Source of the DNA: Bacteroidota bacterium
Lineage (GTDB): Bacteria; Bacteroidota; Bacteroidia; Cytophagales; Cyclobacteriaceae
Direction of reading: 5' to 3'
DNA length: 64,000 bases
NCBI GenBank assembly: GCA_023417785.1
Contig: JAEZEH010000151.1
Span: 16,327 to 80,326 of the forward strand
Part shown: positions 7,583-16,082 of the stretch, piece by piece
Layout of the letters: each line of letters begins with the position of its first letter
Position numbering within the stretch: the stretch's first letter is position 1
The notes under the pieces: generated by a model
What the model was told of the DNA's origin: nothing
What the model saw: the letters and a program-made list of their open reading frames with translations, nothing else
Database searches by the model: none
Program-made: the position numbers and the translations under genes

Positions 7583-8575
7583 ATGAAACTTGCAGTTGTA
7601 GGTGCCACCGGTTTGGTAGGCCAGGAAATCCTCCGGGTGCTGGAGGAACGTGATTTTCCCTTTAACGAGTTGTATCTGGTGGCTTCGCCCAAATCTGTAG
7701 GCCAGAAGATAAAATGCAAGGGGAATGACTACACTGTCAAGAGCATGGAGGAGGCGATTAAGCTTGCTCCCGATGTAGCGATATTTTCGGCAGGTGGGGG
7801 AACATCCCTTGAATGGGCTCCAAGGTTCGCGGAGGTCGGAACGATTGTTATCGACAACTCGTCGGCATGGAGAATGGATCCCGACAAAAAATTAATTGTA
7901 CCCGAAATCAACGGACACGTCATTACGATTGACGATAGGATCATAGCGAACCCAAATTGCTCCACTATTCAGATGGTGTTGGCCCTGGCTCCGCTTCATG
8001 TGAAGTACCGGATAAAAAGAATCGTAGTTTCGACATACCAATCCGTAACCGGAACAGGAAAGGATGCGGTGCAGCAAATGATGAACGAACGAAACGGGAT
8101 CGACGGCGCGAAAGTTTATCCCCACCCCATCGACATGAATGCGTTGCCGCACATCGACTCTTTCCTCGAAAACGGGTACACCAAAGAAGAAATGAAGATG
8201 GTCAACGAAACTCGCAAGATTCTTCAGGACGATACTATTGGTGTGACATCCACCACGGTGCGCATACCCGCAATCGGAGGACACTCAGAAGCCGTCAACG
8301 TTGAGTTTTATGAAGACTTCTCGGTAGACGAGGTTCGGAAAGAGCTTGCCCAGACACCAGGAATTATTCTTCAGGATGATCCCGGGAATAATGTTTATCC
8401 CATGCCGATCCTTTCGAAGGGACGTGATGAGGTTTTTGTAGGAAGGGTTCGCCGTGATGAGTCCCAGCCACGAACACTGAACATGTGGATTGTTGCCGAT
8501 AACCTCAGGAAAGGCGCGGCGACAAATGCAGTTCAGATTGCTGAGTTCATGCTTGAGAAAAGCCTGGTCAGCTAA
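7583..8575 (+). CDS. asd: Aspartate-semialdehyde dehydrogenase
   Basis: Asd reduces aspartyl phosphate to aspartate semialdehyde with NADPH. This is the shared step to lysine, diaminopimelate, threonine and methionine. The 330-residue length is typical. Visible motifs are the nucleotide-binding GATGLVGQEIL at residues 7-17, the catalytic Cys126 in NPNCSTIQ, and the substrate-binding His234 in RIPAIGGHSEAVNV. The ATG is the first codon of the conserved MKLAVVGATG start. The gene stands alone, followed by a strong intrinsic terminator. The later pathway gene lysA is elsewhere in the window at 44.3 kb and is not linked in transcription. Confidence 0.97.
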   Translation: MKLAVVGATGLVGQEILRVLEERDFPFNELYLVASPKSVGQKIKCKGNDYTVKSMEEAIKLAPDVAIFSAGGGTSLEWAPRFAEVGTIVIDNSSAWRMDPDKKLIVPEINGHVITIDDRIIANPNCSTIQMVLALAPLHVKYRIKRIVVSTYQSVTGTGKDAVQQMMNERNGIDGAKVYPHPIDMNALPHIDSFLENGYTKEEMKMVNETRKILQDDTIGVTSTTVRIPAIGGHSEAVNVEFYEDFSVDEVRKELAQTPGIILQDDPGNNVYPMPILSKGRDEVFVGRVRRDESQPRTLNMWIVADNLRKGAATNAVQIAEFMLEKSLVS

Positions 8576-8602
8576 AGATAATTCCAACAATCAAATCATG
8601 AA

Positions 8603-8631
8603 ACCGTCCGGAGCCCCGGGCGGTTTTTTTT
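8603..8631 (+). terminator. Intrinsic terminator of asd
   Basis: A 9-bp stem (accgtccgg with ccgggcggt, one G-T pair) around loop agcc is followed directly by eight Ts. It starts 28 bp after the asd stop and is a textbook rho-independent terminator. Confidence 0.9.
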
Positions 8632-8649
8632 GTTGCTGATATCGCAACT

Positions 8650-8695
8650 CATTTAGCCGCAAAATCCGGCGACGCTAAATGCGGTTTGTTTTTGT
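8650..8695 (+). terminator. Second hairpin downstream of asd, possible backup terminator
   Basis: CATTTAGC (8650-8657) pairs perfectly with GCTAAATG (8674-8681), with an inner cgc/gcg extension (8658-8660, 8669-8671). A T-rich tail (cggtttgtttttg) follows. It lies 19 bp after the first terminator and may catch read-through, or be an RNA element of unknown use. Confidence 0.5.
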
Positions 8696-9034
8696 AAAAT
8701 GCAACTCGTGGACGATAACAGCATTTTCCTTCAGTAATCGTTTACCGCCGAGACTTCATGAATATTCATTCGAGAACACAACCCTATTTGACCAGATGCT
8801 TAGTGAAACCGAAATTTGGTTCTTCCATGAGTATAGCAAATCGCGGTTTTGTCTTTCTGGAAACATACATTGTACCTTCACATCACAAGTGACCATTTTA
8901 CTGGGGTCCCTTCATCGACTCATACTACATGTCATTTCTTCTATTCTCAGTTTAAAGACAAAAGGCGCATAAAGGCACTTTTGGTCATTTACCATTGACG
9001 CCCTAAACCCTATTTATACACAAAATGTGATGGT

Positions 9035-9811
9035 ATGAAAACGCGAATAGGAATTTTACTCATTGCTTTTTTGGCTTTAATCTCAAGTGCGTGTGAAACC
9101 GAGTCACCCTATGCAAGGGTTGAGGTTTGGCTTACAGATGCCCCCGGCGATTTTGAACAGGTTAGGATCGAAGTCCTGGAGGTACAGGTCCATCGACAGT
9201 CCGGCGAACAGACTTCCGGATGGATGACGATGAATACCCAGGTGGGGCTTTACGATGTGCTTACGCTGACAAACGGAAAGGCTGCGCTATTAGGGACAAT
9301 GGACATGCCTGCAGGAAAAATATCGCAAATCCGCCTGAAGCTGAGTAACCGAAATTCGGTGGTAATCGGTGGCGAAACCTACGCACTCCGCGTTCCCTCT
9401 GTATATCAGTCAGGAATTAATATCCAGGTTAACGAAACCGTTGGCGAAGAAGGGAAATATAAGATCCTGCTTGATTTCGATGTCGCGCAATCTGTCGTTG
9501 ACCACGGAAACGGATCGTACTCGATGAATCCCGTAATACGCGCGTTCAGCGCGGGCAATGGAGGTTCGATCAAGGGACGTGTTGTACCGGCTCATTCATC
9601 TCCCGCGGTTTATGCTATCCTGGGTACTGATACAATTGCGTCAGCCTACACTGATGAATCAGGAGAATTTCTACTTCAGGGCTTACCGGCAGGAAAGTAT
9701 AGCGTCGCCTTTGCTCCCCGGAGTGGCTATCTGAATGCCATTATTGAGGACGTGGTGGTGCAGCCCGATCAACAAGCTGGCGTTGGGGAAGTGGCTTTGA
9801 TAATAAACTAA
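9035..9811 (+). CDS. DUF4382-domain lipoprotein
   Basis: A 258-residue exported lipoprotein, with a signal peptide ending at the probable lipobox SSAC19. Residues ~27-165 fit the DUF4382 family, recognisable by the opening VEVWLTDAPGDFEQVRIEV and the later MPAGKISQIRLKL. The C-terminal ~75 residues (from GGSIKGRVVP) form a carboxypeptidase-regulatory-like beta-sandwich with the typical DESGEFLLQGLPAGKYSV turn. DUF4382 has no assigned function. It is common in Bacteroidota and archaea and probably beta-rich and surface-exposed. The gene stands alone behind a 459-bp gap, so it should have its own promoter, which I could not locate convincingly. The next gene converges on it. Confidence 0.85.
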   Translation: MKTRIGILLIAFLALISSACETESPYARVEVWLTDAPGDFEQVRIEVLEVQVHRQSGEQTSGWMTMNTQVGLYDVLTLTNGKAALLGTMDMPAGKISQIRLKLSNRNSVVIGGETYALRVPSVYQSGINIQVNETVGEEGKYKILLDFDVAQSVVDHGNGSYSMNPVIRAFSAGNGGSIKGRVVPAHSSPAVYAILGTDTIASAYTDESGEFLLQGLPAGKYSVAFAPRSGYLNAIIEDVVVQPDQQAGVGEVALIIN

Positions 9812-9836
9812 GCGGAACCGTGATTTGGTGGGAAAA

Positions 9837-10424
9837 CTAGCGCACCCAATTCACCTTGTCGGAAACGTGGTTTCTTTTGCCTGACAGAATTTCACCCTTG
9901 ATCCGGCCCACGTGAACGAATCCAATTAGCTGATCCTCGTCGCGCAGGTTGAACAGGGATTTTGCTTCTTCGAAATAGGTAATTCCACCAGTGCTGAGAT
10001 AAGCACCGATACCGTAAGCCCAGGCAGTAAGTAACATGTTCTGCACAGCGCAGAATACGGCACCGATCTCCTCCACCGCGGGCACGCTCTTCTTTTCGTC
10101 CCGCTTCATGGCAACAGCAATAATGTGCGAGGAAAGCATGGGCTTCTGAAGAAGGTTTTCATAGCGGTTTTCCTTGAAGGTGCCATCGCGCGTGGTAACT
10201 GTCTTGTAAAGTTCAGCCTGCTCCCGCGCAAGCTTTTCAAGTCCTGCTCCGGTAAAAACAATGAACCGCCACGGCTCAGTCAGTTTGTGTGTAGGGGCCC
10301 AGTTAGCGTTTTCAATCATCTGTTCAACAATTGCGTCGTCTACTTTCTCACCAGAATATTGCGACTGGAATACAGATCTCCTGTTGCGGATAATGTCATT
10401 TATCATTTGAGCATTTGAATCCAT
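9837..10424 (-). CDS. Nitroreductase-family flavoprotein
   Basis: A 195-residue FMN-dependent oxidoreductase of the nitroreductase superfamily, which reduces nitro-compounds or quinones with NAD(P)H. The N terminus has the FMN phosphate-binding RNRRSVFQSQY, followed by ENANWAPTHKLTEPWRF, which sits against the flavin. Near the C terminus are AWAYGIGAYLSTGG and IGFVHVGRIKGE, both typical. Natural substrate is unknown. The ATG at 10424 abuts the ATG-like triplet of the divergent gene; Met7 at 10406 is an alternative start. Any promoter must lie within the neighbouring reading frame, which is unusual. The gene is not in an operon. Confidence 0.9.
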   Translation of the reverse strand: MDSNAQMINDIIRNRRSVFQSQYSGEKVDDAIVEQMIENANWAPTHKLTEPWRFIVFTGAGLEKLAREQAELYKTVTTRDGTFKENRYENLLQKPMLSSHIIAVAMKRDEKKSVPAVEEIGAVFCAVQNMLLTAWAYGIGAYLSTGGITYFEEAKSLFNLRDEDQLIGFVHVGRIKGEILSGKRNHVSDKVNWVR

Positions 10425-10442
10425 ATGAGTAAATTGATTTTG

Positions 10443-11153
10443 ATGAAAAACTGGATTATCCTGACCTTGCTTGTATGGGGCTGTGCGCCAACCTATGTGC
10501 CAAATGTGCGCAACTCCCCGCTATTTACCAAGGGCGGCGAGGTTCAGGGGTCGTTCCAGTGGGGTAATGGCTTCGATGCCCAGGCGGCGGTCTCCGTTAG
10601 CTCTCACATCGGCCTGATGGCGAATTACAATTACGCGAATCGCGAGCGATTTGATCCCGATGACTATGACGATTACCACAAACATCGGTTCTATGAAGGC
10701 GGAATTGGCTACTTCACCAATGACGCGGCATGGTGTGTTGAGGTGTTCGCCGGATATGGTCGGGGTGAAGGCTCCAGCAAAAATGAATTCCTGGCCTGGG
10801 ATTCGTCAGTGCCCTCTACGGGAAAGTATGAACGGTACTTCTTGCAACCCGCCTTCGGACTTAACAAAAAGCTGGTTCATGTTGCATTCATACCCCGTTT
10901 TTCGATAGTAGACTTTACCGCATACTCAGATGACCAGGTTAGCTTTATTGTGCAAGAGAAACCAAAATTCTTTTTTGAACCTGCGGTGATGGGCCGTGTT
11001 AACTTTGCCAATAACCATATGTTTTTCACCTTTCAGGGCGGGTACTCGAGCTCAATGAGCAACGATGTGTACTTTTCGCACCGCCGGTTTCAGGTTTCAA
11101 CCGGGCTGGGCTTCCGGTTTGGCGGGATGGGTGACGCGGCCAGGTTGAACTAA
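10443..11153 (+). CDS. Putative outer-membrane beta-barrel lipoprotein, unknown function
   Basis: No named family is recognised. The product (236 residues from this start) opens with a short lipoprotein signal, MKNWIILTLLVWGC, whose Cys is followed by APTYVPNVRN. The rest alternates hydrophobic and polar residues with many Tyr, Phe and Gly, and reads as amphipathic strands of an outer-membrane beta-barrel or beta-rich protein. The last strands end GLGFRFGGMGDAARLN. A longer start at 10425 adds six residues and would put its ATG directly against the divergent nitroreductase start. I prefer 10443 because it gives a compact signal peptide. The next gene converges 14 bp downstream. Confidence 0.75.
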   Translation: MKNWIILTLLVWGCAPTYVPNVRNSPLFTKGGEVQGSFQWGNGFDAQAAVSVSSHIGLMANYNYANRERFDPDDYDDYHKHRFYEGGIGYFTNDAAWCVEVFAGYGRGEGSSKNEFLAWDSSVPSTGKYERYFLQPAFGLNKKLVHVAFIPRFSIVDFTAYSDDQVSFIVQEKPKFFFEPAVMGRVNFANNHMFFTFQGGYSSSMSNDVYFSHRRFQVSTGLGFRFGGMGDAARLN

Positions 11154-11167
11154 TTCCATTTTCCCTG

Positions 11168-12277
11168 CTATTTTGGGAACAAACCCGCATCAATATTGGG
11201 AATCACCTTCAATGCATTCTTGTAGTAAATTTTCTTGAGAACGTCATCCGGAAGATCAAGGCCATACATCTTCCAGAAGGCATGGTACTTCTTGTGGTAG
11301 GGAAAATATTCATCCGCTGTTTCCAGAACTCTGAAGTAGGTTTCGTATTCTGACGGTACCCAGGAATCCTTTCCGAACATCACGCGGTCCTGGTATTTGA
11401 CCATGAACGCACGCGCAGCCCGCGGCTGGCGTCCAAGTTCTGCAATCACGGCTCCTATCTCGGTGTACATATTCGAAAACTGATCCATCAGTTCACCAAG
11501 TTTTTTCAGGTCATTGCCGAACCATCCCAGGTGCGCGTTTATGAATTTTGTTTTAGGATGCTTTCGGAAAATATCGTGCTGTTCATTGATGATGGTTTCC
11601 CAGGACACAGGGTCATTGTCGTGTCGACGACCTTCGTGGAGTTTCAACTCGAGCCATCGTTCATTGTTTCCATCTACAGGCTGCCAGAAGGGTTTTGGGT
11701 CGGCGGCGTGTATCAGTACCGGTATTCCCAACTCGCCGCACTTTGCCCATATAGGATCTATTCGCGGGTCGTTGATGCGTACGCGTTCGCCTTTGCTGTC
11801 GCGCGTAAACATCCCCAGGCTTTTGTAGATTTTAAGACCATTTGCACCTTTTTTTACATCGTCTTCCAATTGCGTCAGCATTCGCCCCTGCCAGTGAGGG
11901 TCGTCAATGGCGGCGAAATCCATATTGGTGAAAACGATGAATCGGCTTGGCTGAGTATTCTTCGCATTCTCCAACGCCTTCTCCAGGTGCTCAGCGCTGC
12001 CACGGCCCCGGCCACTAAGATTCACCATCACAGCCATGTTGAGTTTGTCCATCTCCCGGGTAAGCGCAGTAAGGTCCTGAGAAGGCATGTTAAACTGATG
12101 GTTGTGCACATCAATGAACGGAAACTTAGCCCGCGTTACACGATTTTCAGGGACGACGAGAGTGGAGGGCGGATTGTAACTTTCGAAATCCATCTCGAGG
12201 AGAGGTTTATTCTCCTGACTCCAGACGAAGAAGGACACATGAAGTAAAAAGACCAAGACAAGCAGATACCGTAACAT
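11168..12277 (-). CDS. Exported amidohydrolase (amidohydrolase_2 family)
   Basis: A TIM-barrel metal-dependent hydrolase of 369 residues with a cleaved signal (MLRYLLVLVFLLHVSFFVWSQ). Key family residues visible are the metal-binding FIDVHNHQF near the N terminus, the IPVLIHAADP stretch, the FINAHLGWFG stretch with a conserved His, and VMFGKDSW with a conserved Asp near the barrel end. The family includes decarboxylases and lactone or amide hydrolases acting on aromatic or sugar acids. The substrate cannot be deduced. ATG at 12277 is chosen because upstream codons to 12298 lead only to a TTG. It stands alone between convergent and divergent neighbours. Being exported is notable, since many relatives are cytosolic. 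Confidence 0.88.
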   Translation of the reverse strand: MLRYLLVLVFLLHVSFFVWSQENKPLLEMDFESYNPPSTLVVPENRVTRAKFPFIDVHNHQFNMPSQDLTALTREMDKLNMAVMVNLSGRGRGSAEHLEKALENAKNTQPSRFIVFTNMDFAAIDDPHWQGRMLTQLEDDVKKGANGLKIYKSLGMFTRDSKGERVRINDPRIDPIWAKCGELGIPVLIHAADPKPFWQPVDGNNERWLELKLHEGRRHDNDPVSWETIINEQHDIFRKHPKTKFINAHLGWFGNDLKKLGELMDQFSNMYTEIGAVIAELGRQPRAARAFMVKYQDRVMFGKDSWVPSEYETYFRVLETADEYFPYHKKYHAFWKMYGLDLPDDVLKKIYYKNALKVIPNIDAGLFPK

Positions 12278-12382
12278 AAAGAAGAAACGTTTTCCCAAAA
12301 TACATTAGATATTCCTGCGGGGAGCAAAAAATATTATGAACGGAAATTTCAAAATCAATAAATTGGGATCTTAATCAGATAC

Positions 12383-13486
12383 ATGAAGCAGCTTGCCATA
12401 CTCGTTTTCCTTCTCAGTACTACTGTTTACGGACAGGAGACTCCCCTGACCGATATCCGAAAAAAAGTTGAGGCCGGCGAGTTCAGGGCGGCAAACGCTG
12501 AGTTGACCAGAATGCTGGAGAAGGATCTTCGAAATAAAGAGATTCTTGCGCTAAGGGGTCAGGTCCGCGCTGGTCTGGAAGACTTTTATGGTGCCATTGG
12601 CGATTTCAATCTGGCTTTGGAAATCGATTCAACGTATGCCGATGCTTATAATCATCGCGGCTTGGCGAAGCTGGCACTGGAAGACTACGAGTCGGCGATT
12701 CCTGACTTCGACAAAGCCGTGAAGTTTGACCCCAAAAATGTCGACGCATATACAAACCGTGGGCTTGCTTTGTATAATGTCGAAGATTTGCAGGGTGCAT
12801 TTTTTGATTTTTCGAAAGCCCTTGAACTCGGACCGGCAGATGCTGACAAGTATTTTAACCGGGGAGTTGTCCGCGCTGAGATGGGCGAATTCGTCAGCGC
12901 CATCGACGACTTCAACAAAGCCATTGAACTTGACAAGACTGACCCGACATTGTTTAATTACCGGGGTGTGGCGTTTTATAATCTAAGCAATTTTGACGAG
13001 GCTATCGCCAATTATAATCAGGCTATCAGTCTTGATGCCAGCGACCCCGTGAAATATGAGAACAGAGCCCTTGCGAAAAGTGGCAAAGATGATTTCAAAG
13101 GCGCGCTCGAAGACTTCAACAAGGCAGTTGAATTGAGTCCCGAAGATCCTGATGGATATAACCTTCGCGGGGTTGTCAAGTACAACATGGAAGATCACGA
13201 CGGGGCCATCGCCGATTATTCAAAGGCAATCGAATTGGATGATACGAACCCGCTTTACTTTGACAACCGTGCCCTGAGCCGCATGGAAAAGGAAGACCTC
13301 GCCGGCGCGTTGGAAGACTACACGGCATCCATAGAGTTGTATCCGCAAGACCCGGAGACTTATTATCAGCGGGGAATGGTGAAGGTGGCGATGAACAACA
13401 AGTATGATGCCTGCCTGGATTTCCGCAAGGCCGAGGAACTTGGCTCGGCGGAAGCAAAGGCAATGATCAGGAAGAATTGCAAATGA
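12383..13486 (+). CDS. Exported tetratricopeptide-repeat protein
   Basis: A 367-residue protein with a signal peptide (MKQLAILVFLLSTTVYGQ) followed almost entirely by about ten TPR units of 34 residues. Each carries the AYNHRG / A-x-x-DF-x-KA-(I/V)EL pattern, for example NRGLALYNVEDLQGAFFDF and NRGVVRAEMGEFVSAIDDF. TPR solenoids bind other proteins, and this one should act in the periplasm or at the outer membrane as a scaffold. No enzymatic domain is fused. Its stop overlaps the start of the lipid kinase gene in an ATGA junction, so the two are translationally coupled. A functional link between them is inference only. Confidence 0.9.
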   Translation: MKQLAILVFLLSTTVYGQETPLTDIRKKVEAGEFRAANAELTRMLEKDLRNKEILALRGQVRAGLEDFYGAIGDFNLALEIDSTYADAYNHRGLAKLALEDYESAIPDFDKAVKFDPKNVDAYTNRGLALYNVEDLQGAFFDFSKALELGPADADKYFNRGVVRAEMGEFVSAIDDFNKAIELDKTDPTLFNYRGVAFYNLSNFDEAIANYNQAISLDASDPVKYENRALAKSGKDDFKGALEDFNKAVELSPEDPDGYNLRGVVKYNMEDHDGAIADYSKAIELDDTNPLYFDNRALSRMEKEDLAGALEDYTASIELYPQDPETYYQRGMVKVAMNNKYDACLDFRKAEELGSAEAKAMIRKNCK

Positions 13487-14415
13487 AGGTTGCCATTATT
13501 CTCAATGGTATCTCCTTGAACAAAGCCCGGTTCTACAGAAAAATTCTTCCCCCGCTGGAGCAGTTTTGCAGTCCCGAGGTATTTGAAACAAAATCCAGAA
13601 ACGACGCCGTTCAGCTTGCGGAAAAGACCGTGACCCGCGGGTGTGATTATATTTTTGCAGCCGGTGGCGACGGAACTGTTCATCAGGTTGTGAATGGTAT
13701 GCTTCGTGACTATCAGCCTCCAACAAAACTTCCCGTCCTGGGCATTATTCCGCTGGGCGGAGGAAACGATTTTGCACGATCGCTGGGGGTTTCTGCTGAT
13801 CCGACGAAAATGGTAAAAGCCTTGCTTGAAAGCCAGACTACGAACATTGATGTGGGGGAAGTTCAGTACTATACATTGAAAAATGAAGACGACGAGCCAA
13901 TTCAAAAGAAGCGTTTTTTTGTGAATGTTGTCGACGTAGGAATGGGGCCCGAAGTGGTAAGGAGAGTGCTGGCTAGTGGACGACCCCTGGGTGCCGCGTT
14001 TGCGTACTTTCAAAGTATCCTAGCCACATTCATAACATACAAGCCGGTTGAACTCCACGCCACAGGTGATGGCTGGCAATGGCGGAAACCAGTTAGAACC
14101 TTCGCCGTTGCGAATGGCCGCTATTATGGCAATGGATTGTGCATCGCGCCGGATGCCAGGCTGGACGATGATGAGTTCGATGTTTTTGCTTGTGGCAATG
14201 TTTCCGTGCTGGATTTTCTTCTAAATAGTATTCCCATGAAGGGGGGCAAAAGGATTCGTCATCCGGAAGTCAGTTACTTCAAAGCCACAAGTGTCGAGCT
14301 GGATGGAGGAAAAAGTCTGCTTATTGAAGCTGACGGGGAAATCCTTGGAGGACTTCCCGCGTCAGTTCGAATGTCAAATCTGAGAATTGCAATACTAAAC
14401 TCCGGCTACCGCTGA
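13483..14415 (+). CDS. Diacylglycerol kinase-family lipid kinase (YegS/DagK-like)
   Basis: A 310-residue member of the DAGK catalytic family, which phosphorylates diacylglycerol, sphingosine or related lipids. The nucleotide-binding loop is GGDGTVHQVVNG at residues 61-72, followed by LGIIPLGGGNDFARSLG. The remainder is a beta-sandwich typical of YegS and DgkB, including the VANGRYYGNGLCIAPDA and LLIEADGE stretches. The ATG at 13483 overlaps the TGA of the TPR gene (ATGA) and gives the standard MKVAIILNG opening. An in-frame TTG at 13477 is less likely. In Gram-negatives such enzymes recycle or modify membrane lipids; the exact lipid is unknown. Its end overlaps the convergent RDD gene by 21 nt. 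Confidence 0.92.
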   Translation: MKVAIILNGISLNKARFYRKILPPLEQFCSPEVFETKSRNDAVQLAEKTVTRGCDYIFAAGGDGTVHQVVNGMLRDYQPPTKLPVLGIIPLGGGNDFARSLGVSADPTKMVKALLESQTTNIDVGEVQYYTLKNEDDEPIQKKRFFVNVVDVGMGPEVVRRVLASGRPLGAAFAYFQSILATFITYKPVELHATGDGWQWRKPVRTFAVANGRYYGNGLCIAPDARLDDDEFDVFACGNVSVLDFLLNSIPMKGGKRIRHPEVSYFKATSVELDGGKSLLIEADGEILGGLPASVRMSNLRIAILNSGYR

Positions 14416-14892
14416 GGCCTTCTTAACTACCAATGTGTTAGCGATCATATCATGAAGCCCTTGCTTCTTGTCGGTAAATCCGGCCATGATGTAACCAATG
14501 AAAAGGATCATGCTCGAAATAATCTTGCAGAGGTTTCTGATTATTGCCTGTCCAACATTAAGTCTGTTCCCCTGGGCATCGGTAACGATTAGTCCAAGGG
14601 CGAGTTTGCCGACTGTGGCCTGAAGCTTCGATGCTTCCATTATCGACCAGTATGCGACACTGATTATAATTCCAAGAATCATGGTAGCGCCCATCATTCC
14701 CATGATAGGACCAATCATTCCGATGGCTTCTGCTTCCGTCATTACCTCGGGATTACTCATTTGTGAAGCAAAAGAAACCCCGAACATCGCGAACAGGGGA
14801 ATGAACACGAACGACTGAACGACATAAATAATAATGGCGTCGATAATGTAGGCTACGAATCTGAGCCAGAAGCCGGCATAATTTGTACTCAT
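14395..14892 (-). CDS. RDD-family membrane protein
   Basis: A 165-residue integral membrane protein with the RDD signature: an Arg in the first helix region (YAGFWLRFVAYIIDAIIIY) followed by Asp in the same motif, and the family's GKLALGLIVTDAQGNRL loop. Hydrophobic segments lie at roughly 10-40, 65-90 and 125-145. An extra Met/Gly-rich segment (MIGPIMGMMGATMIL) sits in the middle. RDD proteins are often annotated as possible transporters, and a few are implicated in ion handling, but this one has no assigned function. The gene is monocistronic, and its 3' end overlaps the lipid kinase gene on the other strand by 21 nt. Confidence 0.87.
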   Translation of the reverse strand: MSTNYAGFWLRFVAYIIDAIIIYVVQSFVFIPLFAMFGVSFASQMSNPEVMTEAEAIGMIGPIMGMMGATMILGIIISVAYWSIMEASKLQATVGKLALGLIVTDAQGNRLNVGQAIIRNLCKIISSMILFIGYIMAGFTDKKQGLHDMIANTLVVKKASAVAGV

Positions 14893-14964
14893 ATGTTAGG
14901 TTTTGGTTTTTGTAAATCTAAATTATGTATCCAATAGAAACAATAGTATTTTAGGGCGAAACAC

Positions 14965-15537
14965 TTGTCTTTCTTACCCGTGAATTCATCGTTGGTCCGG
15001 CATTATAATTCGCTTACGTTGGCTACCAAAACCCTGCTTAAGGAGATTGCCCCGCTATCAACCTCGACATACTACTTCAGGCCTGCTGATGATAAATGGT
15101 CCATCAGCCAGATCCTGACCCATCTCCTGACCTCCGAAAGGCTTTCCCTGAGTTACATGATGAAGAAATCCCAGGCGGCGCCAGCAATGCTCGAAAAAAC
15201 AGGGCTTAGGGAAGACATTTTGTTTTTTATTTTCGAGTTGTCACAACAAATCCCGGTGAAGTATAAGGCGCCGAAGGTCGTGCTGGAAAATACCCCCGAG
15301 CCACTTTCATTCGGTGACCTGGTACGTCAATGGGAAGCGCTTAGATCTGAAATGCTTGAATTTCTCAACGGGCTGGGTCCTGAGAAAATTGACAAAAAAA
15401 TCTATAAGCATCCCATTGCGGGGAGACTCGGCGTTGTGCACGCGTTAAGATTCATGACCTTGCATCTGAATCACCACCGCCCTCAGATAAAGGCGATAAT
15501 TGTCAAACAACGCGGCGAGAAAGTTCCAGTAGCATGA
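14965..15537 (+). CDS. DinB-like four-helix protein
   Basis: A 190-residue protein of the DinB/YfiT superfamily of four-helix bundles, often metal-dependent thiol transferases or hydrolases. The opening helix (LVRHYNSLTLATKTLLKEI) leads to FRPADDKWSISQILTHLL, which carries a conserved Trp and the first metal-site His. The final helix contains RFMTLHLNHHRPQIK with the other metal-site His pair. A three-His site is therefore plausible. The only workable start in this stretch is a TTG at 14965, with no ATG nearby upstream. Function is unknown. It lies upstream of the DUF1801-rluD pair, separated by 161 bp. Confidence 0.82.
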   Translation: MSFLPVNSSLVRHYNSLTLATKTLLKEIAPLSTSTYYFRPADDKWSISQILTHLLTSERLSLSYMMKKSQAAPAMLEKTGLREDILFFIFELSQQIPVKYKAPKVVLENTPEPLSFGDLVRQWEALRSEMLEFLNGLGPEKIDKKIYKHPIAGRLGVVHALRFMTLHLNHHRPQIKAIIVKQRGEKVPVA

Positions 15538-15698
15538 CCGTTGCCACCAGAACCGCCGTCAGAATTTGCGCTGGCCGAAGCTCAACCTGAAGTATTGCGT
15601 TGCGGCAACAGAATTGTTTCACTCCACTGCAATTCCCGTGAACAGCCTTAAAATGAGATCGGAAAAAGCTTCGTAAATTGTTGCAAAACCTATAATCC

Positions 15699-16082
15699 AT
15701 GACTGTCCAGGGATTTATTGGATCACAGGAGCCACCATACAAAGAGATGATGACTATTCTGCGGTCCTGGATTCATGACCTCGGCCCACACGTTCAGGAA
15801 AAGATCAGTTACCGAATTCCTTTTTTCTATTTCTATGGTCCCCTTTGTTATCTTTCGCCAAAACAGGAAGGACTTGAACTTGCATTCACGAAAGGGCACC
15901 TGCTCGAAGATGAGTCGGGGATACTAAGGCCGGAGGGTCGCAAACAGGTCAAGTCGTGTGTTTTCTTCAGCGTAGCGGAACTTGAAGAATATGAAGAAAT
16001 GTTGAGGCACTTGTTAAATCAGGCGGCAATTTTAAACGAATATCATTTCAAACAAAAGCAAAAAAAGGCTGGCAAAAAATGA
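15699..16082 (+). CDS. DUF1801-family small protein
   Basis: A 127-residue protein matching the DUF1801 (YdhG-like) family. Recognisable parts are the conserved IHDLGPHVQEKISYRIPFFYF core and the following LCYLSPKQEGLELAFTKGH. The C-terminal ~20 residues are Lys/Gln-rich (KQKQKKAGKK). DUF1801 folds as a small alpha/beta domain; its biochemical role is not established. The stop overlaps the ATG of the downstream pseudouridine synthase gene (ATGA at 16079-16082), which implies translational coupling. There is no signal peptide, so it is cytosolic. Confidence 0.88.
   Translation: MTVQGFIGSQEPPYKEMMTILRSWIHDLGPHVQEKISYRIPFFYFYGPLCYLSPKQEGLELAFTKGHLLEDESGILRPEGRKQVKSCVFFSVAELEEYEEMLRHLLNQAAILNEYHFKQKQKKAGKK

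Larger units (their letters stand above)
8576..9034. other. Long intergenic region without a supported gene
   Basis: The 459 bases after asd hold two hairpins with T-rich tails near the left end (listed separately) and a short inverted repeat CAAAAG/CTTTTG at 8959-8983. A 97-codon frame at 8679-8972 has no family signal and composition unlike real genes here. Nothing resembling a tRNA is visible. Confidence 0.6.

Noticed and set aside
8679..8972. 97-codon frame in the gap after asd
   Set aside because: No motif, no coding-like composition and no neighbour support.
11531..12247. 238-codon frame antisense to the amidohydrolase
   Set aside because: It lies wholly within a strong family gene on the other strand and shows no domain.
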